Program-made: the position numbers and the translations under genes
DNA from: Prevotella sp. P6B1
GTDB lineage: Bacteria > Bacteroidota > Bacteroidia > Bacteroidales > Bacteroidaceae
Direction: 5' to 3'
Assembly (NCBI RefSeq): GCF_000702825.1
Contig: NZ_JNKF01000013.1
Location: forward strand, 186,001 to 250,000
Length of the DNA: 64,000 bases
In this document: positions 37,081-44,754 of the stretch, one piece after another
Position numbering within the stretch: the stretch's first letter is position 1
How the letters are laid out: every line of letters starts with the position of its first letter
Notes under the pieces: generated by a model
What the model was told of the DNA's origin: nothing
Databases searched by the model: none
Seen by the model: only the letters and a program-made list of their open reading frames with translations

Positions 37081-39120
37081 ATGCGAAGCTATCTATACAT
37101 ATTATATATAAGTGTCTGTGTCCTGCTGCTCATGGGCTGCGGGGCGGAACAGGCTGTGAAGAAAGGCGATAAGTACTGGGCGGTAGGCGAATACTACGAT
37201 GCTGCCGAGCAATATAAGAAGGCGTACAGTCAGACGCCCAACAAGGAGCGCGACACCCGTGGCGAACGTGCCAGGAAACTGGCAGAGTGCTACCGCCGAC
37301 TGAACCAGACCAACAAAGCCATCAACGCCTACAAGAACGTGGTGCGCTACAAGAAATCCGACTCGCTCACCCACCTGTACTTAGGCCAGTTGTATATGCG
37401 CAACGGCAACTACAAAGAGGCCGCCAAGGCTTTTGCAGCTTCGGTTGACAGTTTGCAGATGACAGCCGACAGCCTGCACCTGCAGTTAGCCAAGGTGGGA
37501 CTAGCATCGGCTCAGCAGGCGCCACTGTGGAAGAAGACGGGCTCGGCCTACACGGTGAAGAAGATGGACCTGTTTAACTCACGACGCGACGACTATGCGC
37601 CGATGCTGGCGGGCGACAGCGACGACCAATTGTACTTTACCTCCACCCGCAACCAAGCGCAGGGCGACGACCTGAACGGCATCACCGGCACCAAGAGCGC
37701 CGACATCTTCTATGCGCAGAAAGACGAGAAAGGCAAATGGGGCAAGCCGCAGGTGATAGAGGGCGAGCTGAACTCGGCCTACGAGGAAGGCGCCTGCTGT
37801 TTCTCGCCCGACGGCAAGACGATGTATCTCACGCAGTGCCAGACAGACCCTAACTACCCGCACTATGCCCGCCTGATGGTGTCGCATCGCAGCGACGCCT
37901 CCTGGAGCAAACCGCAGGAGCTGATTATCCTGCACGACACGCTGACCAGCTTTGCACACCCTGCCGTGAGTCCCGACGGCCAGTGGCTCTACTTTGTGAG
38001 CGACATGAGCGGCGGCATGGGCGGCCTCGACATCTGGCGATGCCGACTGCTGAAAAACGACGAGGCAGGCGTGATCGAGAACTTAGGTGCTCCCGTCAAC
38101 ACCCCAGGCGACGAGATGTTCCCCACCTTCCGCCCCAATGGCAACTTGTATTTCTCATCCAATGGACACCCGGGCTTGGGCGGCTTAGACATTTATTTTA
38201 CGACCGATGGCCGTAAGATAAATCACCCCGGCTGGCCCTTGAACTCACAGGGCGACGACTTCGGCATGACCTTCGAGGGCAAGCGCAATCAGGGTTTCTT
38301 CTGCTCCAGCCGTGGCGACCTGCGCGGGTTCGACCACATCTACAGTTTCTTCAATCCCGAGATTGTACAGACCATCAAGGGCTGGGTGTACGAACAGGAC
38401 GGCTACGAGCTGACCGCTGCCCAGGTGTACATGGTGGGCAACGACGGTACCAACCTGAAGCTCAGCGTGAGGAGCGACGGTTCGTTCACACAGGAGATCA
38501 AGCCCGGTGTCGACTATGTGCTGTTAGCCACCTGCAAGGGGTTCCTGAACCATCAGGAACAGATACGCGTCGCCCCCGTCAAGGCATCCGAAGAATATGT
38601 GCTGCAGTTCCCGCTGGCCAACATCTCAGCGCCCGTGCTCATCGAGAATATCTTCTACGATTTCAACAAAGCCACCCTGCGCCCCGAATCGCAGCAGGCG
38701 CTCGACCAGCTGGTGCAGCTGCTGAACGAGAATCCGAACATCACCATCGAGCTCTCAGCCCATACCGACTGCCGCGGCTCGGAGGCTTACAACGAGCAGC
38801 TGTCGCAGCGCCGTGCCGAGAGCGTGGTGGCCTACCTGATAGCCCACGGCATTGCGGCCGACCGCCTGACGCCCAAGGGCTACGGCGAGAGCAATCCAAA
38901 GCGCATCAAGAAACGTGTGGCTGAAAAATACGCGTTCCTCAAGGAGGGCGATGTACTCACGGAGGAGATGATCAGCGCGCTACCTGAGGAACAACAGGAA
39001 CAGTGCCATCAGATGAACCGACGGACCGAGTTTAAAGTGCTGCGGACAACTTACGGTATGTTTGATAAGGCAGGAAGACTAATACAAAGCCCAGCATCAG
39101 CATCAACGTCCAAGGATTGA
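37081..39120 (+). CDS. porE: PorE-like OmpA-family lipoprotein (TPR, beta-propeller, CRD, OmpA)
   Basis: 679 residues. Lipobox LMGC (Cys20), TPR repeats (about 25-150), a PD40/WD40-type propeller (about 175-425, with repeats such as SPDGKTMYLTQ, SPDGQWLYFVSD, RPNGNLYFSSN), a carboxypeptidase-regulatory-like domain (about 435-505) and an OmpA peptidoglycan-binding domain with HTDCRGSEAYNEQLSQRRA. This four-domain order is that of PorE (PG1058), a type IX secretion component that anchors the machine to peptidoglycan. No other T9SS gene is nearby. The last 29 codons overlap a converging gene. Related OmpA/TPR lipoproteins without T9SS roles also exist. Confidence 0.78.
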   Translation: MRSYLYILYISVCVLLLMGCGAEQAVKKGDKYWAVGEYYDAAEQYKKAYSQTPNKERDTRGERARKLAECYRRLNQTNKAINAYKNVVRYKKSDSLTHLYLGQLYMRNGNYKEAAKAFAASVDSLQMTADSLHLQLAKVGLASAQQAPLWKKTGSAYTVKKMDLFNSRRDDYAPMLAGDSDDQLYFTSTRNQAQGDDLNGITGTKSADIFYAQKDEKGKWGKPQVIEGELNSAYEEGACCFSPDGKTMYLTQCQTDPNYPHYARLMVSHRSDASWSKPQELIILHDTLTSFAHPAVSPDGQWLYFVSDMSGGMGGLDIWRCRLLKNDEAGVIENLGAPVNTPGDEMFPTFRPNGNLYFSSNGHPGLGGLDIYFTTDGRKINHPGWPLNSQGDDFGMTFEGKRNQGFFCSSRGDLRGFDHIYSFFNPEIVQTIKGWVYEQDGYELTAAQVYMVGNDGTNLKLSVRSDGSFTQEIKPGVDYVLLATCKGFLNHQEQIRVAPVKASEEYVLQFPLANISAPVLIENIFYDFNKATLRPESQQALDQLVQLLNENPNITIELSAHTDCRGSEAYNEQLSQRRAESVVAYLIAHGIAADRLTPKGYGESNPKRIKKRVAEKYAFLKEGDVLTEEMISALPEEQQEQCHQMNRRTEFKVLRTTYGMFDKAGRLIQSPASASTSKD

Positions 39121-39421
39121 TTTCGATCTCGGTGGTCGGCGCTGTGATGAGGAACACCTCGATGGTGTTTACCAGCATCTGCTTGCCACCCGCCAGGAAT
39201 CCCCCGACGACTGCCCAGCCACTGGCCATCCAGAATATCAGTCCTGCTGTCAGCACACAGAATACGGTCCACAGGCGCGACAAACAGCGCACCCTCGACA
39301 CGCTCCGCTTGGGCAGGTTCATCATCACCCGCTCGGTAAAGGCGTTATCCGCTATCTCCTGCTTGGCAGCCTGCTCAAACAACTGCTTCAGCAATATGTC
39401 ATTCTTATCCTCCATATCCAT
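39032..39421 (-). CDS. DUF5056-like membrane protein, putative anti-sigma partner
   Basis: 129 residues: a soluble N-terminus of about 45 residues (LLKQLFEQAAKQEIADNAFTERVMMNLP, the segment typical of DUF5056) followed by two membrane helices. It starts inside the end of the ECF sigma gene (17-base overlap), the usual arrangement of a sigma factor and its membrane regulator. Its 3' end overlaps the converging PorE-like gene by 89 bases. Anti-sigma function is inferred from position. Confidence 0.75.
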   Translation of the reverse strand: MDMEDKNDILLKQLFEQAAKQEIADNAFTERVMMNLPKRSVSRVRCLSRLWTVFCVLTAGLIFWMASGWAVVGGFLAGGKQMLVNTIEVFLITAPTTEIEINPWTLMLMLGFVLVFLPYQTYRKLSAAL

Positions 39422-39944
39422 TCTCTCTTAAATAGTTAGTCATTTTATCTTTTCCCCTTTTCAGGTGCGATTTCACCGTATTCTCATTGATGCCTGTAAT
39501 CTTGCTGATCTCGTCGATGGCATAGCCATCAATCAGCTGCAGGGTGATACAGGTGCGTTCGGCGGGTTTCAGCAGTGCCAGCGCCGCGTGGATGTCCATC
39601 TTGATATTCGAGTCGCCTGAAGAAGCCGTTTTTCGCAATGCCCCCGAATCCTCGAGATCATCCGCCGGATGCTGAACGCGCACCTGATCGTAGAATACAT
39701 TGTAGGCAATACGCATCAGCCATGTTGAGAAGCTCGACATGCCACGGAATTTGGTGATGTTGACATAGGCCTTGATGAAGGTTTCCTGCGCCAGATCGTC
39801 GCTGAGCTGCTCATCGCCCAGTGTCTGGTTCAGGAAGAACCTGCGCACAGGCGACTGGTACTTCCGCACAAGCTGCTCGAAGGCCTGCTTGTTGTGGAAC
39901 ACCGCCACCTGTGTCACTAATGCTATGTCGCTGATACTTGCCAT
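39405..39944 (-). CDS. ECF RNA polymerase sigma factor (sigma-70 family)
   Basis: 179 residues with region 2 (FEQLVRKYQSPVRRFFLNQTLGDEQLSDDLAQETFIKAYVNITKFRG... with the DDLAQETFIKA core) and region 4 (LKPAERTCITLQLIDGYAIDEISKITGINENTVKSHLKRGK). There is no region 1 or 3, so it is an ECF type. It lies 7 bases after the PspC-domain gene and overlaps the DUF5056 gene. A link to envelope stress is suggested by the PspC and membrane-protein neighbours. Confidence 0.92.
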   Translation of the reverse strand: MASISDIALVTQVAVFHNKQAFEQLVRKYQSPVRRFFLNQTLGDEQLSDDLAQETFIKAYVNITKFRGMSSFSTWLMRIAYNVFYDQVRVQHPADDLEDSGALRKTASSGDSNIKMDIHAALALLKPAERTCITLQLIDGYAIDEISKITGINENTVKSHLKRGKDKMTNYLRENGYGG

Positions 39945-39951
39945 CCTGTTT

Positions 39952-40149
39952 TCAATAATCTAACAAGCGTTTCTCGGGCATTACAATCCAGAGTACTATA
40001 TAGAATGGTATTCCACTGAAACATGTGAAGAATGTCAGAAATGCGTAGGCAATGCGCACCATAGTGGGGTCGAAGCCCAGATAATCGGCAATACCTGCGC
40101 ATACGCCTGCCAGCACTCTATCGTTTGATCTCATCAGTCGCTTATTCAT
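39952..40149 (-). CDS. PspC-domain small membrane protein
   Basis: 65 residues from MNKRLMRSNDRVLAGVCAGIADYLGFD; longer in-frame starts lie inside the upstream gene. The PspC pattern (VLAGVCAGIADYLG.DPT.VRI.....) and one or two membrane helices are clear. PspC proteins take part in envelope-stress sensing. It overlaps the upstream DUF6249-like gene by 8 bases and precedes the sigma gene by 7. Confidence 0.88.
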   Translation of the reverse strand: MNKRLMRSNDRVLAGVCAGIADYLGFDPTMVRIAYAFLTFFTCFSGIPFYIVLWIVMPEKRLLDY

Positions 40150-40834
40150 AATTCTGTATATTTTGGTTGTTGTTATAGTTATGCATGTTATCGTGGTTCT
40201 GCTTGTCCTGTCGGGCAATGTACCACTTACCCAGTCCGATAAAGAATACCAGTGCACCGATACCGAATCCTACCTGACCTGCAACGATGCCCAGGAAGAT
40301 GGTCAGGCCAACACCTGTGAACATCTGTCGGATGCCAGCGTTGTAGCTGTTGCTGTCCCAGTCGTCCTTCTTCGCCTCCTTCAGCAGGTCGTCGGGGATG
40401 GGCTGTCCGTTCTGGATGGCCATCTGTGCCAGCTTGTACTTCTCCTTACGGTTGCGATTGATAAAGTAGAATACCAGCAGCACGATGATGACAGGCATCA
40501 GGAATCCTACACATACAATAGCGATGATGGGGATGAGCAGCCCCATGAAGGCTGCGCCGTCCATTCCACCGAACAGCTCGTGAACCACTTCGTCTGCATT
40601 GTCCGATTGGTAAACCACGCGGTGGCGGTAACCGTTGTTGTTGTCGTCGTCAGCAGTAGCGTTGTCATTTTTAGTAGCAGTAGTGTCCGAGAATGCCTCG
40701 ATGGCATCGGCATTGTGTTTTACAGTATCGCCCACCTGCTCTGTACGCGGTGTGTGGCGATGTTTCTGTGCAGTAGCGTTAGCATTCATGCTAAGCGCGA
40801 GCACCATGGCAATTGCGATTAAATACTTCTTCAT
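40142..40834 (-). CDS. DUF6249-like membrane protein, first gene of the ECF operon
   Basis: 230 residues from MKKYLIAIAMVLALSMNANA, a signal peptide; an earlier ATG lies at the promoter. An Asp/Asn-rich linker (about 45-75), a hydrophobic segment (about 95-125), a short basic/Gln-rich stretch (EKYKLAQMAIQNGQPIPDDLLKEA) and a second pair of hydrophobic segments follow; the C-terminus is Asn/His-rich. It resembles the DUF6249 group of Bacteroidota found with PspC and ECF genes. Function unknown. Confidence 0.75.
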   Translation of the reverse strand: MKKYLIAIAMVLALSMNANATAQKHRHTPRTEQVGDTVKHNADAIEAFSDTTATKNDNATADDDNNNGYRHRVVYQSDNADEVVHELFGGMDGAAFMGLLIPIIAIVCVGFLMPVIIVLLVFYFINRNRKEKYKLAQMAIQNGQPIPDDLLKEAKKDDWDSNSYNAGIRQMFTGVGLTIFLGIVAGQVGFGIGALVFFIGLGKWYIARQDKQNHDNMHNYNNNQNIQNYE

Positions 40835-40891
40835 ATCTTCTTTGTTTTGAATTTCTACATCTGTTTGACGTAAGAAACATAAAATTAGTTG

Positions 40892-40899
40892 CAAAGATA
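40892..40899 (-). promoter_or_regulatory. -7 element of the DUF6249-PspC-ECF operon
   Basis: TATCTTTG on the minus strand, 57 bases before the ATG; no clear -33. Confidence 0.62.
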
Positions 40900-40921
40900 G
40901 TAATTTTTCTCAGATTTTTTT

Positions 40922-40929
40922 TAATTTTG
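40922..40929 (+). promoter_or_regulatory. -7 element of the RNA methyltransferase gene, eight bases from the ATG
   Basis: TAATTTTG; the predicted transcript would begin within about five bases of the start codon. Confidence 0.55.
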
Positions 40930-40937
40930 CATCGAAA

Positions 40938-42227
40938 ATGGTACAATTACCCGAAAAATTCGTCAGCGAAACGAGGCGTGTGATGGGCGAAGAACGCTTC
41001 AGCCGCTTCATGGGAGCCTTTGAGGAAGAGGCGCCTACCTCTATCCGCATGAATCCACGGATAGCCACTGACCATGGCGCATGGAACGTGGACCATTGTG
41101 AGGCCCCAGTGCCTTGGTGCACCGAAGGCTGTTATCTGGCCGATCGCCCTCAGTTCACGTTCGACCCCCTACTCCATGCCGGCTGCTACTATGTGCAGGA
41201 GGCATCGTCGATGTTCGTCACCCACATCCTGCGTAATGCTCAAAGTTCAAAGTTCAATGTTCAAAGTGCCTTGGACCTCTGCGCTGCCCCGGGCGGCAAA
41301 TCCACAGCCCTGCGCAGTGTGCTGCCCGCCGACTGCGTGCTCATCAGCAACGAGCCCATGGGCAACCGCGCCCAGATACTGCTGGAGAACGTGACGAAAT
41401 GGGGCGGACCCAACCACATTGTGACCAACAACTACCCGTGCGATTTCCGCAAGGCCAAGCTGAAGTTCGACCTGATACTGTGCGATGTGCCCTGTTCGGG
41501 CGAAGGCATGATGCGCAAGGACCCGGGCGCCATCAGCGAGTGGAGTCCGCAGAACGTGGAGAAGTGCTGGCAGCTGCAGCGCGAGATTGTGGCCGATGCG
41601 TGGGAGTGCCTGAACCCTGGCGGACTGCTGATATACAGTACCTGTACCTATAACACCAAGGAGAACGAGGAGAACATCCAGTGGATACTGGACACCTACG
41701 ATGCCGATGTGCTCGATATCCCTACCGATCCCTCCTGGCACATCACCGGATCGCTGCTCCCTGGCTTCGACAAGCCCGTGTATCGTTTCATCCCCGGCAT
41801 CACCCGTGGCGAAGGACTCTTTGCCTGCGCCCTGCGCAAGGCCGGCGACGGCGACGAGCCCCGGAAGAAAAATGATCGCAAGCGCTCGGCTATGCCGCTT
41901 TGCAAAGCAAAGAACCGCCCCCATGATCAGTTGGCTAAGCTGAAAGTGCTTGAGGCTGAATTCGAGAAGGGCGGAACCAGCGTGGATGTAGATTACGCCG
42001 AGGCGCTGAAATACCTGCGCGGCGAGGCGATGGTGCTTCCGGCTGGCGCACCGCGTGGCATCGTCAACATCACTTATAAGGGACAGCCGCTCGGTCCGGT
42101 GAAGAACATCGGCAACCGCGCCAACAACCTCTACCCCAAGCCGTGGCGCATCAAGAGCACCCACCTGCCCGCCGAACCACCCGAAGTTATTAATATACGA
42201 ACTACAGAAGGTCCTGAAGTCCTGTAG
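40938..42227 (+). CDS. RNA m5C methyltransferase, RsmB/NOP2/Sun family (RsmF-like)
   Basis: 429 residues. SAM-binding motif I is LDLCAAPGGKS; motif IV with the conserved Cys is CDVPCSGEGMMRKDP; motif VI with the catalytic Cys is YSTCTYNTKENEE. The C-terminal third (about 330-429) is a PUA-like RsmF extension. Known chemistry: C5 methylation of cytidine in rRNA. Two oddities: a heptamer array (41238-41265) encodes AQSSKFNVQS just before motif I, and the last codons and stop come from a palindromic repeat (42198-42235). ThyA follows by 21 bases. Confidence 0.88.
   Translation: MVQLPEKFVSETRRVMGEERFSRFMGAFEEEAPTSIRMNPRIATDHGAWNVDHCEAPVPWCTEGCYLADRPQFTFDPLLHAGCYYVQEASSMFVTHILRNAQSSKFNVQSALDLCAAPGGKSTALRSVLPADCVLISNEPMGNRAQILLENVTKWGGPNHIVTNNYPCDFRKAKLKFDLILCDVPCSGEGMMRKDPGAISEWSPQNVEKCWQLQREIVADAWECLNPGGLLIYSTCTYNTKENEENIQWILDTYDADVLDIPTDPSWHITGSLLPGFDKPVYRFIPGITRGEGLFACALRKAGDGDEPRKKNDRKRSAMPLCKAKNRPHDQLAKLKVLEAEFEKGGTSVDVDYAEALKYLRGEAMVLPAGAPRGIVNITYKGQPLGPVKNIGNRANNLYPKPWRIKSTHLPAEPPEVINIRTTEGPEVL
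41238..41265 (+). repeat. Heptamer array (GTTCAAA type) inside the RNA methyltransferase gene
   Basis: Four consecutive 7-base units: GCTCAAA, GTTCAAA, GTTCAAT, GTTCAAA. In the reading frame they encode a short Ser/Gln/Asn stretch in the linker before SAM motif I. Confidence 0.9.
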
Positions 42228-42235
42228 TCCGTTGC
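42198..42235 (+). repeat. Compact palindromic element supplying the methyltransferase stop codon
   Basis: CGAACTACAG/CTGTAGTCCG pair 9 of 10. The right arm (42218-42235) matches the 18-base arm of the elements in the VirE-type gene at 17 of 18 positions. The TAG stop of the methyltransferase gene (42225-42227) lies inside this arm. Confidence 0.85.
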
Positions 42236-42248
42236 TAAAATATAAGAT

Positions 42249-43043
42249 ATGAAGCAGTATTTAGACATCCTGAACCGCATCCTGACCGAGGGCACCCAGA
42301 AGGGCGACCGCACCGGTACAGGCACCATCAGCATCTTTGGTACCCAGAGCCGCTATAATCTCGACGACGGATTCCCCCTGCTCACCACCAAGAAGCTGCA
42401 CCTCAAGAGTATTATCTACGAGTTGTTGTGGTTTCTGAAGGGCGACACCAACGTGAAGTACCTGCAGGAGCACGGCGTGCGCATCTGGAACGAGTGGGCC
42501 GATGAGAACGGCGAGCTGGGTCCGGTGTATGGTCACCAGTGGCGCTCGTGGCCCGATTATAACGGCGGCACCATCGACCAGATACAGTACGTGCTCGACC
42601 AGTTGAAGAACAATCCCAACTCACGCCGCATGATTGTGTCGGCATGGAATGTGGCCGAGGTCAACCAGATGGCGCTACCCCCCTGCCACACCATCTTCCA
42701 GTTCTATGTGGCCGACGACCGCCTGTCGCTGCAGCTCTACCAGCGCTCGGCCGATACGTTCCTGGGCGTACCGTTTAATATCGCCTCGTATGCCCTGCTG
42801 CTGCAGATGATGGCGCAGGTGACCGGTTTCAAGGCTGGCGACTTTATCCATACCACGGGCGACACCCACCTGTATTTGAACCACATTGAGCAGGCCAAGC
42901 TGCAGCTCACCCGCGAGCCACGCCCCCTGCCCAAGATGATTATCAACCCCGATGTGAAGAACCTGTTCGACTTCCGTTTCGAGGACTTCGAACTGGTGGG
43001 CTACGATCCCCACCCCCACATCAAAGCCGAAGTTTCGGTATAA
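42249..43043 (+). CDS. thyA: Thymidylate synthase
   Basis: 264 residues, the standard length of ThyA. Key features: the N-terminal [18 protein letters not shown] loop with the phosphate-binding Arg, [22 protein letters not shown], the nucleophilic Cys in [14 protein letters not shown], and [17 protein letters not shown]. Reaction: dUMP plus methylene-THF to dTMP plus DHF. The next gene is dihydrofolate reductase, which recycles the DHF. The intergenic gap is filled by a heptamer array. Confidence 0.97.
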   Translation: MKQYLDILNRILTEGTQKGDRTGTGTISIFGTQSRYNLDDGFPLLTTKKLHLKSIIYELLWFLKGDTNVKYLQEHGVRIWNEWADENGELGPVYGHQWRSWPDYNGGTIDQIQYVLDQLKNNPNSRRMIVSAWNVAEVNQMALPPCHTIFQFYVADDRLSLQLYQRSADTFLGVPFNIASYALLLQMMAQVTGFKAGDFIHTTGDTHLYLNHIEQAKLQLTREPRPLPKMIINPDVKNLFDFRFEDFELVGYDPHPHIKAEVSV

Positions 43044-43044
43044 A

Positions 43045-43093
43045 GTTCAAATCTCAAAGTTCAAAGCTCAAAGTTCAAAGTTCAATGCTCAAC
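43045..43093 (+). repeat. Heptamer array spanning the thyA-folA junction and the folA start codon
   Basis: Seven 7-base units in register: GTTCAAA, TCTCAAA, GTTCAAA, GCTCAAA, GTTCAAA, GTTCAAT, GCTCAAC. The folA ATG (43085-43087) is formed across the last two units. Confidence 0.92.
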
Positions 43094-43567
43094 ATCATCG
43101 CAGCGGTTGCTAAGGATAGAGCAATCGGATTCCAGAATAAACTGATTTATTGGTTGCCCAACGACCTGAAGCGCTTCAAGGCGCTCACCACGGGCCACAC
43201 CATCATTATGGGACGTAACACCTTTCTGTCGCTCCCCAAGGGCGCACTGCCCAATCGCCGGAACATCGTGCTGAGCCGCAGCACCAAGGCTTTCGAGGGC
43301 TGCGACGTGTATGCCTCGCTCGAAGAGGCCCTACAGCACTGCACACCTGACGAGGACGTGTATATCATCGGCGGTGCCAGCGTGTATGAGCAGGCTCTCG
43401 GCATGGCCGACCGCCTGTGTCTGACCGAAATCGACGATACGCCCGCAGAGGCCGACACCTTCTTCCCGCCTTACAAGGACGATTGGAAGGAAGTGGCCCG
43501 CGAGGCGCACGATACCGACGAGCGCCATGCCCAGCGCTACGCCTTTGTAGATTATATCCGCAAATAA
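43085..43567 (+). CDS. folA: Dihydrofolate reductase
   Basis: 160 residues, normal length. MLNIIAAVAKDRAIGFQNKLIYWLPNDLKRFKALTTGHTIIMGRNTF contains the substrate Asp (NDLKRF), and the NADPH-binding IIGGASVYEQAL is near the C-terminus. Trp of the usual L-P-W motif is Tyr-Trp shifted (LIYWLPNDLKRFK), within family variation. It reduces the DHF produced by ThyA. The start codon lies in a heptamer repeat array. Confidence 0.96.
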   Translation: MLNIIAAVAKDRAIGFQNKLIYWLPNDLKRFKALTTGHTIIMGRNTFLSLPKGALPNRRNIVLSRSTKAFEGCDVYASLEEALQHCTPDEDVYIIGGASVYEQALGMADRLCLTEIDDTPAEADTFFPPYKDDWKEVAREAHDTDERHAQRYAFVDYIRK

Positions 43568-43583
43568 AAAAACACCATCTGTT

Positions 43584-44348
43584 ATGGAACGACTGAAGGA
43601 CCTGCTTTGCAATGACCGGGCGATGCTCACTGCCATCATGGTCAACACCGCCCTGATGTTTATCGGCGGCTTCTGGCCGCACACCTTCTGGTTCGACCTG
43701 GGCGACACCCTGTTCACCATCCTGTTCATGTTCGAGGCGTGGGCCAAGATCTCACGTCTGGGCTGGAGAGCCTATTGGCGCGAGAGCTGGAACAAGTTCG
43801 ACTTTCTGGTGCTCATCATCGCACTGCCCACGCTGGCAGCCCCGTTCGTTCCTCACACAGTGGCCACCAACAGCATCCTGGCGCTGCGCTCCATGCGCAT
43901 GTTCAAGAGCCTGAAGATGCTGCGCTTCATTCCTAACATCCAGCGGTTGCTGGCAGGCATCCGCCTGGCGTCGAAGGCCACGCTCTTTGTGTTTATCGCC
44001 TTCTTCGTGTTTCTCTTCACGTTCAGCATCCTGTCGTCGACCATTTTCGCCGAGAAGGCTCCCGAGTACTTCGGCAATCCCGCGCTCAGCCTCTACAGCA
44101 CCTTCCGCCTGTTCTCTATCGAGGGGTGGTACGAGCTGCCCGACGCCATAGCCCAGCACAGCAGTGCCGGCTGGGCCCTATTTGCCAGGATCTATTTCTC
44201 GGTACTCATGTTTCTGGGCGGCGTGGTAGGTTTGTCGCTCGTCAATTCGATCTTCGTTGATGCGATGGCCGAGGACAACAACGACGAGGTGCTGGAGAAA
44301 CTGCGCCAGCTGGAAGAGAAAATTGACCGACTCAGCAAGGAGCGCTGA
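43584..44348 (+). CDS. Voltage-gated ion channel, bacterial sodium-channel type
   Basis: 254 residues, six membrane segments (S1-S6) and a C-terminal coiled coil (about 235-254), the one-domain tetrameric architecture. The S4 voltage sensor has a basic residue every third position: Arg102, Arg105, Lys108, Lys111, Arg114. The pore loop FRLFSIEGWYELPDA has Glu180 followed by Trp182, comparable with the TLESW filter of NaChBac/NavAb, so a sodium-selective channel is likely. It follows folA by 16 bases and could be cotranscribed; the physiological role is unknown. Confidence 0.85.
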   Translation: MERLKDLLCNDRAMLTAIMVNTALMFIGGFWPHTFWFDLGDTLFTILFMFEAWAKISRLGWRAYWRESWNKFDFLVLIIALPTLAAPFVPHTVATNSILALRSMRMFKSLKMLRFIPNIQRLLAGIRLASKATLFVFIAFFVFLFTFSILSSTIFAEKAPEYFGNPALSLYSTFRLFSIEGWYELPDAIAQHSSAGWALFARIYFSVLMFLGGVVGLSLVNSIFVDAMAEDNNDEVLEKLRQLEEKIDRLSKER

Positions 44349-44727
44349 TGCGCCTGGCTTTCTTATTGACGTTGATGGGCGTACTGGCGGGGAACACGAT
44401 GCTATAGGCGGCATCGAGTTCGGTCAGATGCACATGGCGCAATCCTATATCCAGTTTAGTAGCAACGATGGCCCTGAGCAGTTCGCGATGCTTGCGGGGA
44501 TACAGGGACGGCGGCGGCAACAAGTCGTTGCCACACACCTGCTCGTCGGCCACCACCGTACGGCTGCACACCAGCCAGATAAAATCGTCGGTAGCCTCGG
44601 GGCCGAACCACGCCTTGAGCACGTGGCGGATGCAGAACCGTTTGTACTGCCCTGCGAGGAGTCGCCTTGTGCGCTCCAGTCTGCGCCAGAGCTGCACAAA
44701 GCATGCTTGATTATTCGTAATTTCCAT
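44332..44727 (-). CDS. Hypothetical protein downstream of the VirE-type gene
   Basis: 131 residues, Arg/Leu-rich, no signal or membrane segment, no family recognised. It starts with ATG 15 bases after the VirE-type stop on the same strand and overlaps the converging ion-channel gene by 17 bases. It occupies an otherwise unexplained 390-base stretch, and overlapping open frames on the plus strand look less protein-like. It could be a structure-associated gene of the accessory cluster. Confidence 0.5.
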   Translation of the reverse strand: MEITNNQACFVQLWRRLERTRRLLAGQYKRFCIRHVLKAWFGPEATDDFIWLVCSRTVVADEQVCGNDLLPPPSLYPRKHRELLRAIVATKLDIGLRHVHLTELDAAYSIVFPASTPINVNKKARRISAPC

Positions 44728-44733
44728 CTTAAT

Positions 44734-44754
44734 GACTATTGACTATTGACTATT
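44734..44754. repeat. Heptamer array (GACTATT)3 at the 3' end of the VirE-type gene
   Basis: Three perfect units on the plus strand (AATAGTC on the coding strand). They encode the terminal Asn-Ser-Gln and the TAG stop (44743-44745). Confidence 0.92.

Noticed and set aside
41247..42164. A 305-codon open frame opposite the RNA methyltransferase
   Set aside because: Antisense shadow in a GC-rich gene; methyltransferase motifs are intact on the plus strand.
43045..43093. Heptamer arrays as a CRISPR or clustered repeat array
   Set aside because: Units are 7 bases in direct tandem with no spacers, and no cas genes are in the window.
35166..44348. Horizontal acquisition of the 35-44 kb segment because its codons end more often in G or C
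   Set aside because: The genes are housekeeping types of Bacteroidota with the same promoter elements; the difference could reflect expression or strand effects and I could not quantify it.
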